Origin: Thalassia testudinum
Taxonomy: Eukaryota; Streptophyta; Magnoliopsida; Alismatales; Hydrocharitaceae
Assembly: GCA_037157565.1 (NCBI GenBank)
Contig: JAZHRO010000012.1
Location: forward strand, 3,932,501 to 3,996,500
Length of the DNA: 64,000 bases
Direction: 5' to 3'
Part shown: in pieces, positions 20,854-32,700 of the stretch
Layout: each line of letters begins with the position of its first letter
Position numbering within the stretch: the first letter of the stretch is position 1
Notes under the pieces: model-generated
What the model saw: only the letters and a program-made list of their open reading frames with translations
The model's database searches: none
What the model was told of the DNA's origin: nothing
Made by a program: the position numbers and the translations under genes

Positions 20854-21980
20854 TCACAGAATGGCTAGAGCAACAGAGTCTGAAACGGGTTCTGGAAGAT
20901 TACGGTCAACAACAGGCTTCAGACGTTGACCATTGACTTTAAAGGTGTTACCCATCCGTCAGAAATCTGAACGGCACCATTTAGAAAAATCTGATCAATT
21001 ATGAATGGGCCATTCCATTTAGATCTAAGTTTACCAGGAAAGAGGTTAAGTTTAGAATCGAATAACTAGACCTTCTGGTTTAGCTCAAAGCTCTTGCGGG
21101 AAATCATTTGATCATGTAGAGCTTTGGTTCGAGCCTTGTAGATCTTGGCATTCTCATAAGCATCATTTCTAAGCTCCTCCAACTCAGATAGTTGGAGTTT
21201 CCTGGTCTTCCCAACTAGATTTAGATCTAGATTGCATTGTTTGATTGCCCAGAATGCCCTGTGTTCAATCTCTACGGGTAGATGACACGCCTTTCCATAC
21301 ACCAGACGAAATGGAGACATGCCGATGGGCGTTTTATACGTCGTACGGTAGGCCCAAAGAGCGTCCTCAAGCTTTTGAGTCCAATCCTTGCGATCGGGCC
21401 TAACCTTTTTTTGCAGAATGTTCTTGATCTCTCAATTAGAGATCTCGGCTTGTCCATTCGTTTGGGGTTGGTAAGGTGTGGAAATTCGATGATTAACCCC
21501 GTATTTGGCCAATAAACTCTAGAATTGGGCATTAGTAAAATGAGTGCCACCATCACTGATGATAGCCCTCGGAATCCCGAACCTACTAAAGATATTTTTC
21601 TTGACAAAGTTGATGACCACCTTGTGGTCATTGGTTCGGGTGGGAATTGCCTCAATCCATTTGGACACATAATCAACAGCAATAAGAATGTACTGATGTC
21701 CAAATGAAGGTTTAAAGGGTCCCATGAAATCGATGCCCCAAACATCAAAAATTTCGATAGGAAGAATAGGGTTTAGGGGCATCATGTCTCTCTTAGTTAT
21801 GCACCCGAGTGCCTGACATCGAGAACATGACCTTGAGAAATCCTGGGAATCCTTGAATAAAGACGGCCAATAGAAATCGGATTGCAAGATTTTTGCAGCC
21901 GTCTTTTTCCCGAAGAAATGTCCACCACACCCAGATGCATGGCAGAACTCGAGTATACTGTTGAATTCATTCTCTGGTAT
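20854..21980 (-). pseudogene. A1 integrase region of pol, degraded
   Basis: Integrase inserts the double-stranded cDNA into the genome. The frame continues directly from RNase H after a TGA at 21981-21983. A zinc-binding part is visible (H and H in CHASGCGGHF, then CSRC). The catalytic core follows, with the first acidic residue in VWGIDFMGPF and the second in AIISDGGTHF. Further stops fall at 21519-21521 and about 21435. The C-terminal part, 21320-21066, is open for 84 codons ([18 protein letters not shown]...). Another stop at 21066 and a small frameshift near 20950 precede a final stop at about 20854. This copy cannot make a functional integrase. The frame is on the minus strand, as are the LTR signals. 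Confidence 0.85.
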
Positions 21981-23773
21981 TCATCGGCGAATAATCTGAT
22001 CAGAGCCGATGTGATACAGTTTAGGGTCCTCCCAAAAGTAGTATTTGGCCTCAGATTTGAGTCTATCCCGTTGTTGCTTGGTCCAATGCTGGGGGATTTG
22101 ACCAACGGCCAAATAGTTAACAATGTCAGCAAACCATGGGGTGTGGACACCTAAAACTGTAAGAATGGTTTCGTCCGGAAACGTGTCAGCAATCGGAATG
22201 TCCGAACAAGAAGAATCACCTAGGAGTCTCGACAAAGGATCCGCCACCACATTTTGTACCCCGATTTTATCCTTGATTTCAAGATCAAATTCTTGAAGAA
22301 GAAGAATCCAATGAATAAGTCGGGGTTTGGCATCCTTTTTAGCCAAGAGATGTCTCAAGGCCGAGTGGTCGGTATAAACAATAACATGAAACCCCAAGAG
22401 ATAAGCCCTGAATTTTTCCAACGTAAATACTACAGCTAGTAATTCCTTTTCAGTAACAGTGTAATTCCTCTGGGCTTCATCCAAAGTTTTACTAGCGTAG
22501 TAAATGACAGAGGGCTTTCGGTCAATTTTCTGACCCAGGACAACCTCGACCGCGTAATTAGAAGCGTCGGTCATGATCTCAAATGGGGCTGTCCAAATTG
22601 GTGGTTGCAAAATTGGAGCACAAGTGACTGCCATTTTTAGGAAATCAAATGCCTTTTGGCATGATTCGTCAAAAACAAACGGCGTTTCTTTGGCAAGAAG
22701 ATTGCTCAAAGGGCGGGCAACCTTCGAGAAATCCTTGATGAATCTTCGATAAAACCCCACATGGCCAAGAAATGATCTGATTTGTTTAACAGATGTGGGA
22801 GGAGGAAGTTTAGTGATAGCATCCACCTTAGCTTTGTCCACTTCAATTCCCCGTTCAGAGATTACATGACCCAAAACGATGCCCTCTTGGGTCATGAAAT
22901 GACTCTTTTCCCAGTTAAGGACTAGTCGTGTCTTGATACATTGCTTAAGAATCATTTCCAAATTAGCCAAACAAGAGTCAAATGATTCTCCGAAAATAGA
23001 GAAATCATCCATGAAGCCTTCCATAAACTCTCCCACCATGTCGAAAAATATGGCTGGCATACACCTTTGAAAAGTCGCAGGTGCATTGCATAACCCGAAA
23101 GGCATCCTACGAAAAGCAAAGGTTCCGTAGGGACAGGTGAAAGTAGTTTTCTCCTGATCCTCGGGATGGATAGGAACTTGGTTGTATCCTGAGTAGCCAT
23201 CAAGAAAACAGAAGTACTTCTGCCCAGCTAATTTTTCCAGGATTTGATCAATGAAGGGTAGGGGAAAATGATCCTTTTTAGTGGCAGTGTTCAGCTTCCT
23301 GTAATCAATACAAACTCTCCAAGATGAAGCTGAACGAGTTGTGACAGATTCTCCTCTCTCATTAGTCACAACAGTAATCCCGACTTTCTTTGGAACAATC
23401 TGAACGGGACTTACCCAGGGACTGTCAGAGATTGGATAAATAATTCCTGCATCGAGCCACTTGATGATTTCCTTTTGACCACTTCTCGCATATTTGGATT
23501 CAATCTCCTCTGCATCTGGTGAGAAGGGCGGGATCCATCTTCTAATAATATTCTATGATTACAGTAAGATGGCTCGATCCCCCTAAGGTCATGAATGGTC
23601 CAACCAATTGCCTCCTTATGTTCCTTTAGGACCTTAATCAATTTTATATCTTGCTCCTTTGTCAATTTAGCACCGATAATCACAGGGAGCGTATTCTGAG
23701 GTCCTAAAAATTGATATTTCAAATTGTCGGGCAATGGTTTCAATTCAAGCTGGGGTGGGGTGATGATTGATGG
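21981..23773 (-). pseudogene. A1 reverse transcriptase and RNase H region of pol
   Basis: Reverse transcriptase copies element RNA into cDNA and RNase H removes the RNA strand. Segment 23743-23411 is open in the gag frame. A one-base loss at about 23475, visible against A2 at 32415, then shifts to the frame of 23369-21981, which is open for 462 codons. RT motifs in order: [42 protein letters not shown], the catalytic FMDDF, and [10 protein letters not shown]. RNase H follows with [18 protein letters not shown] and [11 protein letters not shown], the expected D, E and D positions. A TGA at 23774-23776 separates this from the protease. Apart from the frameshift the RT-RNase H core looks intact. 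Confidence 0.92.
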
Positions 23774-26431
23774 TCAGGTAGATGTTGAAGATTCAACAAG
23801 AGGGAGAGGTTGTGAGTGAACAAAATCAGTAACCTCTTCCGAAGATGTTAGGTCAGAGGGTTGCGGGTCAAATTCATCAACCAAAGAGGAACTTTCAATT
23901 GAAGAAACTGTCAAACAAGTTTCAATATTAACATTATCCTCATCAAGTTCCTCAATAAATCCACAATCCTCAAATTTTTTGATCGCCTTAAAAATATCCA
24001 ATTTCATACGTTGGTCCCCAAAGGCAATTTCTATGCTACCGCTCTCACAATTTATGTTGGCCTTTGCGGTAGCCAGGAACGGATGCCCCAGAATGATGGG
24101 CGTGTTCCTCAGATTATCTGGTACATCCATGTCAAGGACAAGGAAATCTACAGGAAAATAGAAATCCTTGACCTTAACTATAACATCTTCAATAACGCCT
24201 CGCGGGTTTGTGACCGAACGGTCCGCTAACTGTAGCGTTACTGAAGTTGGCGGAAGTTCACCTAACCTAAGCTTCTCATAAAGAGAAGTAGGAATTAGGT
24301 TGATGGATGCACCGAGATCCAAAAGTGCTCTATCAAATGTGTAATCTCCTATAACGCAAGAAATCAATGGAGCACCAGGATCTCTCTTTTTCTGAGGGAG
24401 GTAGTGCAGGATAACAGAACTAGCCTGCTCGGAGAGTACCACCTTCCTCGGAACGGATTCTCTCGACTTATGCTTTTGTGTACATAATTCCTTTAAAAAT
24501 CCTACATAAGCCGGTATGTGCTTGATAGCATCAAGGAGCGGGATATTGATCTCGACATTCTTAAATAAATTCAGAAGCTCCTCATTGCTATCAACAGACT
24601 TCTTCTTCTTTGCTTTGGTTAAGGCTTCAGGAAAAGGAACACGAGTCAGATCTTTGGAATCAGGTTCCTGAGCATTGATTTCTCTTTCAGAATTTTCCTC
24701 TCTCTCCTCAGATTCTTCAGGATTCGAAAGATCAGAATAGTGTGGTTGTGGATCCTGAGTCTTCTTACCACTCCTCAAAGTGACAGAATTTGCAGAAGCG
24801 TAAGAATTTGGGTCTTGGGGAGGGTTAGGAAAGATTGGAGGGGCTTGATTGACCATGAATTGCTGATTTGCAGAAGAAGAAGACGAGGAACCCTGCTCAA
24901 CCACCTGAGCATGCGCGTGTGGGTCCCTTTGATTTCCGTACCCTTGGGCTTGGTTGCCTGAATTCATAATGTTTCGCGGATTGGGTACGGGTTGGGATGG
25001 TAGAGATCCGGGTTGATGAGAGTTAGCAATGAGCCCAGATTGCAAGTTGTCCAGCGAGTTCTTCATTTGCTGCATGAGCTGGAGCATAGATCCTTGCATC
25101 TCTACCATTTGACGGTTCAAGTCAGCCTGCCCTGCAGGTTGACGGGCATTCCAAGCTGGCTGATTGACCTGATTCGGAGGCAACTGAGTATATACTTGAC
25201 CCTGACCCATTGGTCGTTGTGGAGCATAATTGCTGGGTCGGAATTGGGTCTGTTGCCCCGGATTTTTCCAAGAGAAGTTAGGGTGGTTTCTCCAACCAGG
25301 ATTATAGGCATTCGAGTAGGAGTTGGATCTAACATTCTCTTGTATAGCACAGACATCCTCATAGGGTGAGGATGGAGAGAAAGAAAGGGAAGGATCGGAA
25401 AAACTGGGATCAAAGGCCCCAGTTGGGAACTCGTGGGGTTCCGCAAAATGCTGACTCACAGGTTGAGTCGCATCGAGTTGATTCACGAACTCCCATCCAG
25501 AAGGAGCTCGTGAGGAATAGAATCCCGAATTTTGGGATTGAGTGGGTCGATAGTTGTTCATAGAATTGCCAGCCATCCACTCTTCCATCCTTTTAGCAAC
25601 CAAGTCCACCTTATCAAGTTTATTACAAATCAATTCCATATCAAATGAATGAGAGTCATGGATTTCATTGACATTTGATCTGGGTTGTTGGGACCGGTTA
25701 AAAGTGTCCATGGAGGCATGATTAATTGAATTCTCACTCCTTTCCTCAAATAGATCATATGCACTATCTGCATCTTTATTGAGGAAATTGCCTCCGCAAG
25801 AAGCATCCACATGGTTTCTGAGTTGCTCATTCAACCCATGATAGAAGATCTGCACAAGTTGCCATTTCGGTACCTCGTGGTGTGGACACTTCCGCAATAA
25901 GTCCTGGAATCGCTCCCAGGCCACATGAAACTGCTCCCCCGGCCGCTGGGTAAAGGTAGTGATTGCCCGTCTCAAAGCATTGGTACGACCGACTAGGAAG
26001 AATTTCTTCAGAAAGGCCGATTTCAACTCATTCCAAGTTGTAATTGGGCTTCCTATTGTCCTATACCAATGCGCGGCCTTATCCCTAAGAGAGTGGGGGA
26101 AGAGCCTCATGATCATTTGCTCCTCGTTTACGTTTCGAGACTTGGTGGTCTGGACCAAAGTGGTCAAGTCCTCCAAGTGCTGAAACGAATCTTCGAAGCC
26201 AAGCCCATGATAATGTTTAATCAGGCTCAACACCTGGGGCTTGATTTCTACGTCACCGGGTGGAATCTGGACGCCGGGACGTTCCCTGTAATTTGAAGGA
26301 TCATAAAAATCCTTCAAGGGCTGAGCGCCCTGCATTCTCTGGAACCATTCTTGCATTCTCTGCATTTGTTCCAGCTGCCTTCGAAATTCTTCCTATGGAT
26401 TTCCAAGCAGAGGAGGCTGTTGTTCGGCCAT
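23774..26431 (-). pseudogene. A1 gag-protease, with an early stop
   Basis: Gag forms the particle that packages element RNA; the protease cleaves the polyprotein. The likely start is the ATG at 26431 (MAEQQPPLLGNP), but codon 13 is TAG (26393-26395). From an ATG at 26365 the frame is open for 863 codons. The gag core domain lies at about residues 25-210 of that open frame (KAAHWYRTIGSPITTWNELK, FLKKFF, QRPGEQFHVAWERFQDLLRK). A long Q, N, P and S-rich part follows, with no zinc knuckle seen. The protease has ALLDLGASINLIP; DLG in place of DSG/DTG is usual in the Athila group. It ends at TGA 23774-23776, in frame with the start of the pol segment. The ATG at 26431 has the same position and sequence context as that of A2 (55006). 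Confidence 0.9.
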
Positions 26432-27757
26432 GGGATCAAATTGTCCAAAATCCAACTTGCGCCTCCTAGAATGTTCTAATGGTCCTTCCAATCGGGGATT
26501 CAATGACTGTCTTCCCAGCATAAACTAGGAGAAGGTCGGAAGGACTGGGGATAGGGACCCTGCAGCACAACAAAACAAGGCTGTCCTTAAGTGGGGTAGC
26601 CTAAGGATCTACTGACTCCCAAAACCCACCTTAAGACTGTAAATGATTTACTATACTTGCGTCTGTTTAATCCAACCAGTTAGAAGGAGGGACTGGGGAG
26701 AAGGTTCTTCCTTTGGCTTTCGCCTCCGGTTCCTAGTGTACCCCCCAACCGTGGTCGTTTGACGCTACTCCCCTAGCTAGACATCAGATTAATCAGTACA
26801 AGTAGGTTAATAAAAAACAATCTCAGACTAAGCCCTGAAGAGCGAATCAAACCTTAGGGCCAACATCTACTCAATTTTATTAAGGCCTGGGATTGTGGTG
26901 CTTATGGAATGTGATGGGCCCTTACAATGGGTTGTGCCCTTAATGTTTGATTGAGATTTGTGTAAGTGCATGCACAACTAGGGTTTTCAAGCAAGATTTA
27001 TAATGTGTGAATTTTAATGTTCAAGTCTTGCTTAAGTAGCTTTTAGGGTTTCAAATTAGGTGAATTGCAATCAAGTTTCTAGGCAAACCAAGTTGCAAAA
27101 CACGGGTGAAGATTGTTTTCCCTTAAGATTAGAAAGAAAGTGGAGTGCCTGGGATATACCTAGATTGAAAACCCTAAGGAGGAGCTACTTGATGAGTTGG
27201 TTTTAAATAAGTAGTGCGGCCCAAACAACTCAAACAATTGGCCTCAATTGCACCACTAAGTTAGGCACTCAAAGATGGTTAACCTAGAACAATTTCTACT
27301 CAGTTATGTGTTGCTTTGTGTGTACCGGTTCCACAGATCAAAACCCGGTTGAGTAGAAAACAAATCAAGTTGATCAAGTGCCTTGAATGTGGGTGTGTTG
27401 TGTGTTTGTTGAAAGTTACCCCACAAAATTATCTTTTTGTTTTTTTGTTTTTTTATTTTTTATTTTTTTGAATGAGGGTGGAATGAGTGTGAGTGGAAAT
27501 CCAAACAACCAAACTATTCCTAGGATTTATGCAAACACCTAGGTTAATTGGAATTTGGATTTAATGTGGCAAATGAAATAAATGGAGGGGGAAAGAATGG
27601 GGGAGCACTTACAATTGTCTTCAACTGCACTTTACTCCAGTCTACCGCTTGTTGATTCCTTGATGGAGGTCTCTGCAAAACAATAGACACAAGAGAAAGC
27701 TAGTTAGAAAACAAATAAAGTGCTAGAAATGCGAAGAAAAGATCGGAAATCGTTGCC
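26432..27757 (-). other. A1 5' leader with the shared A/C block
   Basis: This 1.3 kb is untranslated. The block shared with family C is at 26673-26774, about 240 nt before the gag ATG. Nearer to gag, the minus strand has a pyrimidine-rich acceptor-like TTGTGCTGCAG/GGTCCC (about 26565), also kept in A2 (about 55140); gag could be expressed from a spliced RNA. A T-run occurs at about 27428-27470. Confidence 0.6.
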
Positions 27758-27775
27758 TCCCCGGCAACGGCGCCA
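27758..27775 (-). promoter_or_regulatory. A1 primer-binding site (tRNA-Asp)
   Basis: On the minus strand the sequence is TGGCGCCGTTGCCGGGGA, three bases from the end of the 5' LTR. It is complementary to the 3' end of plant tRNA-Asp and identical to the usual Athila PBS as I know it. It is the only undamaged PBS in the window. Confidence 0.93.
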
Positions 27776-27778
27776 AAA

Positions 27779-29454
27779 TGTTGAACAATGCGAACCTACG
27801 CTAACGTGTTTGGTTTTGGAAAAACCTGTCGTTGTAGTTCGAAAGCGAAGAATTCGTGTTCAACAAATAAAATTTATACCGAAAAGAATTCCGAGTCGAA
27901 CACAGGGAGGCTACGTTGATCTATATTCGCAATTATATTTTTTTTTTTATTTTTGATAAACAAGGTGAAATAATTACAATGGAGCTATCAAACTAAAAGA
28001 GAAAGAGAGAGAGAGAGAGAAAGAGAACATGCATTCAATATTTCAATTGTTTATACAAGCAAACGAAATGAAAGTTACACTAGAAAGCGGGAAATCAATT
28101 ACACTATAAAGCAGGAAAATTCTACACTAGAAAAGCTGTAAATAAGAATGGGAAAGGGAAGTTATCCTCCTCGACGAATGCTTGGAGGACGAGCCGGACA
28201 ACACAATGTCTGGACGAAGGAGAACGGAGCAGGACGAGGGGGAACGAAGCAGCAGAGTGGGAACGGAGCAGTACGCCGTCGTCGTCGCGGGATCCACTTC
28301 CGAAAGGGGACGAAAATTTAGACTTTATCTCGCGAGGAGCATCCCGGGTGTGGGACAAGCTTCTCTTGAGCTTTGGAGAGGTAGAGAGGAGAAGGAAGGG
28401 ATGAGAATTTCGTATGGAGGGGGTCTCCTTTTATAGTTGCAAGGAGTGGGGGCAAAATGGACATTACAACTTCAAAACAATAAATGAGGGGTCTTTAGTG
28501 ATGGATGAAACCGTCGCTAAAGCCCCCAATGTGCGCGTCGCTTCCGCGCCCACGCGCACCCACCCAGTCGCCCACGTGTAATGCCTACACACTTCGTCGA
28601 ATCTCAGCCGTCCGATCGCGAGATCGGACGGCTTAAGATGCGTCTCCGCCCACCCGTTGTGCGCCTGCCTGGCGCGTGCGATCGCGCGTTCACGCGTGCG
28701 TCCAATTGCACGTCGGCGCTATCGGGCGCACGTGGCTGTTGGATCGCGATCGTGCGGTCGATTGGAGCGCGCCCGCTCGCCTCAGAAATCGCTTGGCGAG
28801 GCTCGAACGCGCGCCAGCGCCTCGCGATAAGGCGCTAGACCGCTGCGCTGCCTCACCCAAATGGTCGCGTGGATGCTTTTAACGAGCTGCGTCCACAGCC
28901 GTTGGATTGAGATCCAACGGCGGAGAGGGGATGGGTGCGCGGTCTTCACAAGATGCAAGCGGCCGTTTGGGCGGCTGAGATGGCGCCACGTGGCACCATC
29001 TTGGCCGTCCATCTTCTGGAAGTTGTAGATGGTGCCACGGATGTCGGATTGACTCGATTTTTGTGTCGTTGGGCTGCGATCGTCAATCTGAATTCATCCG
29101 TGTGGTCTGATTTGTCATCTGAAGTGTGGATTTATACCATCCTGGCCCTTGATCTTCTAGGGTTCCCGAGTCACTATCTGATGCTACGGATACCTGATTA
29201 GGGCGATCTTGGAGTCGTTGAACTCCAATCGTCACCCTGATCACATCCATACGGTTGAATCTTTGATCCGAGGCCCCGATAAAATGTTTACCTTGTCCAA
29301 GCACATAAAAGGAGACAATTAACCTCCATTTTATTCAAACTACTCTAAATGCAAGATGATGCATGTTATGCAATATTTATATCATGAAATGCAATCCTAT
29401 GCTTAAGAACATGCATAAATAGACATTTTAAGTAGTGTAAATGTGTTTACATCA
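27779..29454 (-). repeat. A1 5' LTR
   Basis: 1676 bp, TGTTGAACA ... GTTTACATCA on the plus strand. TATA box on the minus strand at 28429-28435. It matches the 3' LTR at 17823-19492. The short frames within it also occur in the other LTR and are not taken as genes. Confidence 0.93.
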
Positions 29455-31068
29455 CAGCCACGTCAAATGGTTCAGCAACATCACCATGTAACGGCGAACA
29501 TGGCTGCGGTTGTTATGTGGCATGAGGGCGTATGGTGTGGTCAGACGAGGTTGGGAACGGAGGCGGGAAGATGGGTTGTTCGGTGGGAAGCTTGGGAGGT
29601 GGAATCAGTGTAATAGGAAAGGGTTTTTGGTGTATTGAGTGCGATGAAGGTTGTGAGCTGGTCGGCGAAGAGTTTGGAGGTGTGTAGTGGTGGAGGCACT
29701 TTGTTGGAGGAGTGGCCAGAGATGGCGAAGATGGGGATGTTCGCATCGTCGAGGGGTCGAAACGGTGATACGAAGAGGGGAATCTATCCTAAGAGTAGAG
29801 AGGAACTAATCTAAACTAAGACAGATGAGAGGGAGGAAATGACCTGGTCAGTGGTATGCCGGCGTCGGGGAAGAAACGTGCTCCGGTAGGTTGATAATAG
29901 CGATGAAGATAAGGGAGAGGCTCTTGCTCGTACGGCTAGGAGCGGAAGAGCGAGAGGGATGTGGCTCCATCGCCGGTATTGCGAATGGAGGAAGAGCGGA
30001 GTCCGAAGAGGTCACCGGACATCGAGGAGCACTTCAGCCAGAGGAGGAGAGATGAATTCAAGGGGAATTTGGTCGAAATTGAGCGTGGAATGATCGGTGT
30101 GCATTATGGATCATTTTATAGGCCTTTAGAGGGAAGTTGAAGCTTGGAAACCAAGCTTTTGAACTTGGAAGGTTCACCAGAGTAGGAAACCCAAATCTCT
30201 CATGCGTTCGCTTGAGAGATTGGGAAAGAATTGAAGCGCAAGAAGTGGTTTGATTGAAAGATAATTTCAAGAGGAATCTCCGGTTCAATTTTGTAGAAGT
30301 TTCAACAATCAATCAAGGAGAAATCCTTTGTTGATTGTCGTCGGAGCTTTACGATTAGGAGTTCTGTGCGGAGGGGACCTTTTTGAGGAATAAAATTATA
30401 AAGTTGAGAGGTTTTGTGTAAGAAATTCAAAAGCTGAGGGGCCATTTGAGATAAAGAAAATTAGACTTGGACCAAAATGCAAAGTAGGTCGAAACAATCT
30501 TAGATTGGCCAAAATTTTGATACAAACCTAATTTGGACCTAAGGAATCAAATGGTGAAGTTGGATTTTGATTTTGACCTAGTTTGACTGGATAAATTGAA
30601 CAGTTACCCAAAATAGGGCAACTTTCCATCTAAGACTCTATTTTAGGTCAAAAATGGGTTCTGATGGTCAATTTGAATGTGTTAAACCCTAAAGAATATT
30701 TTTTTATGATTTTTAAAGGATTTATGTGAATTTTATCCTGACCGGAACCTCAGTTAATTAAGCGAGTCTATTTTTAGGGTTTCAAATGTCTATTAATTCC
30801 CGTAACGTGTGAAAACCTATTTCGTTTTGTATGAACCCTCTTAATAGACTCTAAAGCACATTTGACCTTTATTCAACCCCTGAGAAAACCTATGGCTATT
30901 TTGTTTTTGTGATAGAATGGTAATTTTGCAGAAATAACCCTATATTCTTATCTTCTTCTCAAATCAATGTTTTGTGCTCTTAAGACCTTCTAAAAGATAT
31001 GTAGGAGCTTTTATTGACTTAATTTGATCAAACTAAGATAGTTATGACTCATGATGGTGTTCCCATCA
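29455..31068 (-). repeat. B1 5' LTR, fragment 3
   Basis: This is the rest of the B1 LTR after the A1 insertion. TATA box on the minus strand (TATAAAAT, 30113-30120). The part 30440-31068 matches the reverse complement of the start of the solo LTR and of B3. It ends TGATGG... (minus strand) at 31068, where A2 pol sequence resumes. Confidence 0.85.
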
Positions 31069-32700
31069 TCTGCAAACCAGAGGGTTTGGATACCCGAGAC
31101 TGTAAGGATAGTCTCATCTGGAAAAGTGTCTAAAATTGGGATATCCAGATGAGGAGAATCAATTAGGATTCTCGAAAGGTGATCTGCCATTACATTTTGT
31201 GCCTCAGATTTATCCCTGATTTCAAGATCAATTCTTGAAGTAACAGAATCTAGAGAATAAGCCAGGGCTTGGCATCCTTTTTGGCCAAGAGATGTTTCAA
31301 GGCCGAGTGGTTGGTAAAAATGATTACATGAGAACCTAAAAGATAAGCCCTGAATTTTTCTAAAGTGAAAAGTACAACTAGAAATTCTTTTTTAGTAACG
31401 GTGTAGTTCCCCTCGGCCTTGTCCAGAGTCTTGCTAGTGTAGAAGATCACAGAGGGCTTTTTCTCCATCTTCTGACCCAAGATAGCCCCAACGGCATAAT
31501 CTGATGTGTTAGCCATAATCTCAAATGGAGCTATCTAGACTGGTGGTTGCAACACCGGGGCACAGGTGACTGCCGTTTTTAATAAATCAAATGCCTTGCG
31601 ACATGATTCATTAAACTCGAACGGCGTGTCTTTGGCCAGAAGTTTACTCAAGGGCCGAGCAACCTTCGAGAAGTCCTTAATGAATCTTCTATAAAAATCC
31701 ACATGCCCAATGAAAGAGTGGATATGTTTGACAGATGTGGGTGGAGGAAGTCTAGAGATAGCATCCACCTTAGCTTTATCAACCTCAATACTCGACTAGA
31801 GACCACATGACCCAAAACTATCCCTTCTCAAGTCATAAAGTGGCTCTTTTCCCAACTAAGGACCAGCCGTGTCTTGATGCATCTCTAAAGAATCAATTCC
31901 AGGTTAGCCAGGCAGGACTCAAAAGGATCTCCAAAAATGGAGAAATCATCCATGAACACCTTAAGACAATCTCCCACCTTATCAGAAAAGATGGCTAGCA
32001 TGCACCTTAGAAAAGTCACGGGTGCATTGCAAAGCCTAAATGGCATTCTACGGGATGCAAAGGTTCCATAGGGACATGTGAATGTTGTCTTTTCTTGGTC
32101 TTCGAGATGGATAGGGACTTGGTTATATCTCGAATAACCATCCAGGAAGCAAAAGTATTTTTGCCCAGCTAACTTTCTAGGATTTGATCGATGAATGGCA
32201 AGGGAAAGTGATCCTTTTTGGTGGCTATGTTCAGCTTCCTATAGTCAATATAGACTCTCCAAGCAGAAGCTGAATGAGTGGTGAAGGTTTCCCCTTTCTC
32301 GTTAGTCGAAATGGTTATTCCCACCTTCTTGGGTACAATCTGAATGGGACTAACCCACCAACTATCCGAGATTGGGTATATAATTCTAGTATCAAGCCAC
32401 TTAATTATCTCCTTCTTGACCACTTCTCGCATATTTGGGTTTAGTCTCCTTTGCATTTCGCGAGAAGGGCGGGATCCATCTTCCAAAAAAATACGATGAT
32501 TACAATAAGATGGCTCAATTCCCCTAAGGTAGTGGATGGTCCAACCAATTGCCTCCTTATTATTCTTAAGGACCTTAATCAACCTCGATTCTTGCTCCTT
32601 AGTCAAATCAGCACTAATAATCATAGGGAGCATGTTCTCAGGTCCTAAGAACTCGTACTTCAAATTTTTAGGCAATGGTTTCAATTCAAGCTGAGGTGGG
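31069..32700 (-). pseudogene. A2 RT and RNase H region, degraded
   Basis: Open pieces in element order: 32684-32169 (linker and N-terminal [24 protein letters not shown]), then a frameshift at about 32175. The RT core is readable down to about 31800, with the catalytic FMDDF near 31950. Next come 31768-31535 (connection region, [20 protein letters not shown]) and 31516-31250 (RNase H: TSDYAVGAILGQ, KKEFLVVLFTLEKF, FTNHSALKHLL; the third acidic residue has changed to N). The sequence stops at 31069 a little after RNase H, where B1 was inserted. The RNA- and DNA-processing functions are lost in this copy. Confidence 0.88.

Larger units (their letters stand above)
17823..29454 (-). mobile_element. 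A1: Athila-type Ty3/gypsy element, nearly full structure
   Basis: 11632 bp on the minus strand: 5' LTR 27779-29454, PBS 27758-27775, leader, gag-protease-RT-RNase H-integrase, 3' noncoding region with an internal PPT-like tract, PPT, 3' LTR 17823-19492. It is inserted in the B1 LTR. The flanks AGGCC (17818-17822) and CAGCC (29455-29459) share only three bases, so the duplication is imperfect, but the host LTR clearly resumes on the other side. Polymerase order with integrase last, the DLGAS protease motif and the tRNA-Asp PBS point to the Athila lineage. No envelope-like frame is found. Confidence 0.93.
2981..31068 (-). mobile_element. B1: minus-strand B-family element, 5' part, with four nested insertions
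   Basis: Pieces at 2981-3851, 6570-6820, 6821-6979, 16852-17822 and 29455-31068 join into one B element read on the minus strand: leader, PBS and a 5' LTR of about 2744 bp. The gaps are B3, a solo B LTR, C1 and A1. The right edge, ...CCCATCA at 31068, abuts A2 pol sequence. Its coding frame and 3' LTR would lie left of 2981, beyond B3 and outside the window. Matching of the pieces was by eye against B2. Confidence 0.8.

Noticed and set aside
21981..22154. Frames of 90-117 codons on both strands over the RNase H-integrase junction
   Set aside because: They are other-phase readings of the recognisable pol frame.
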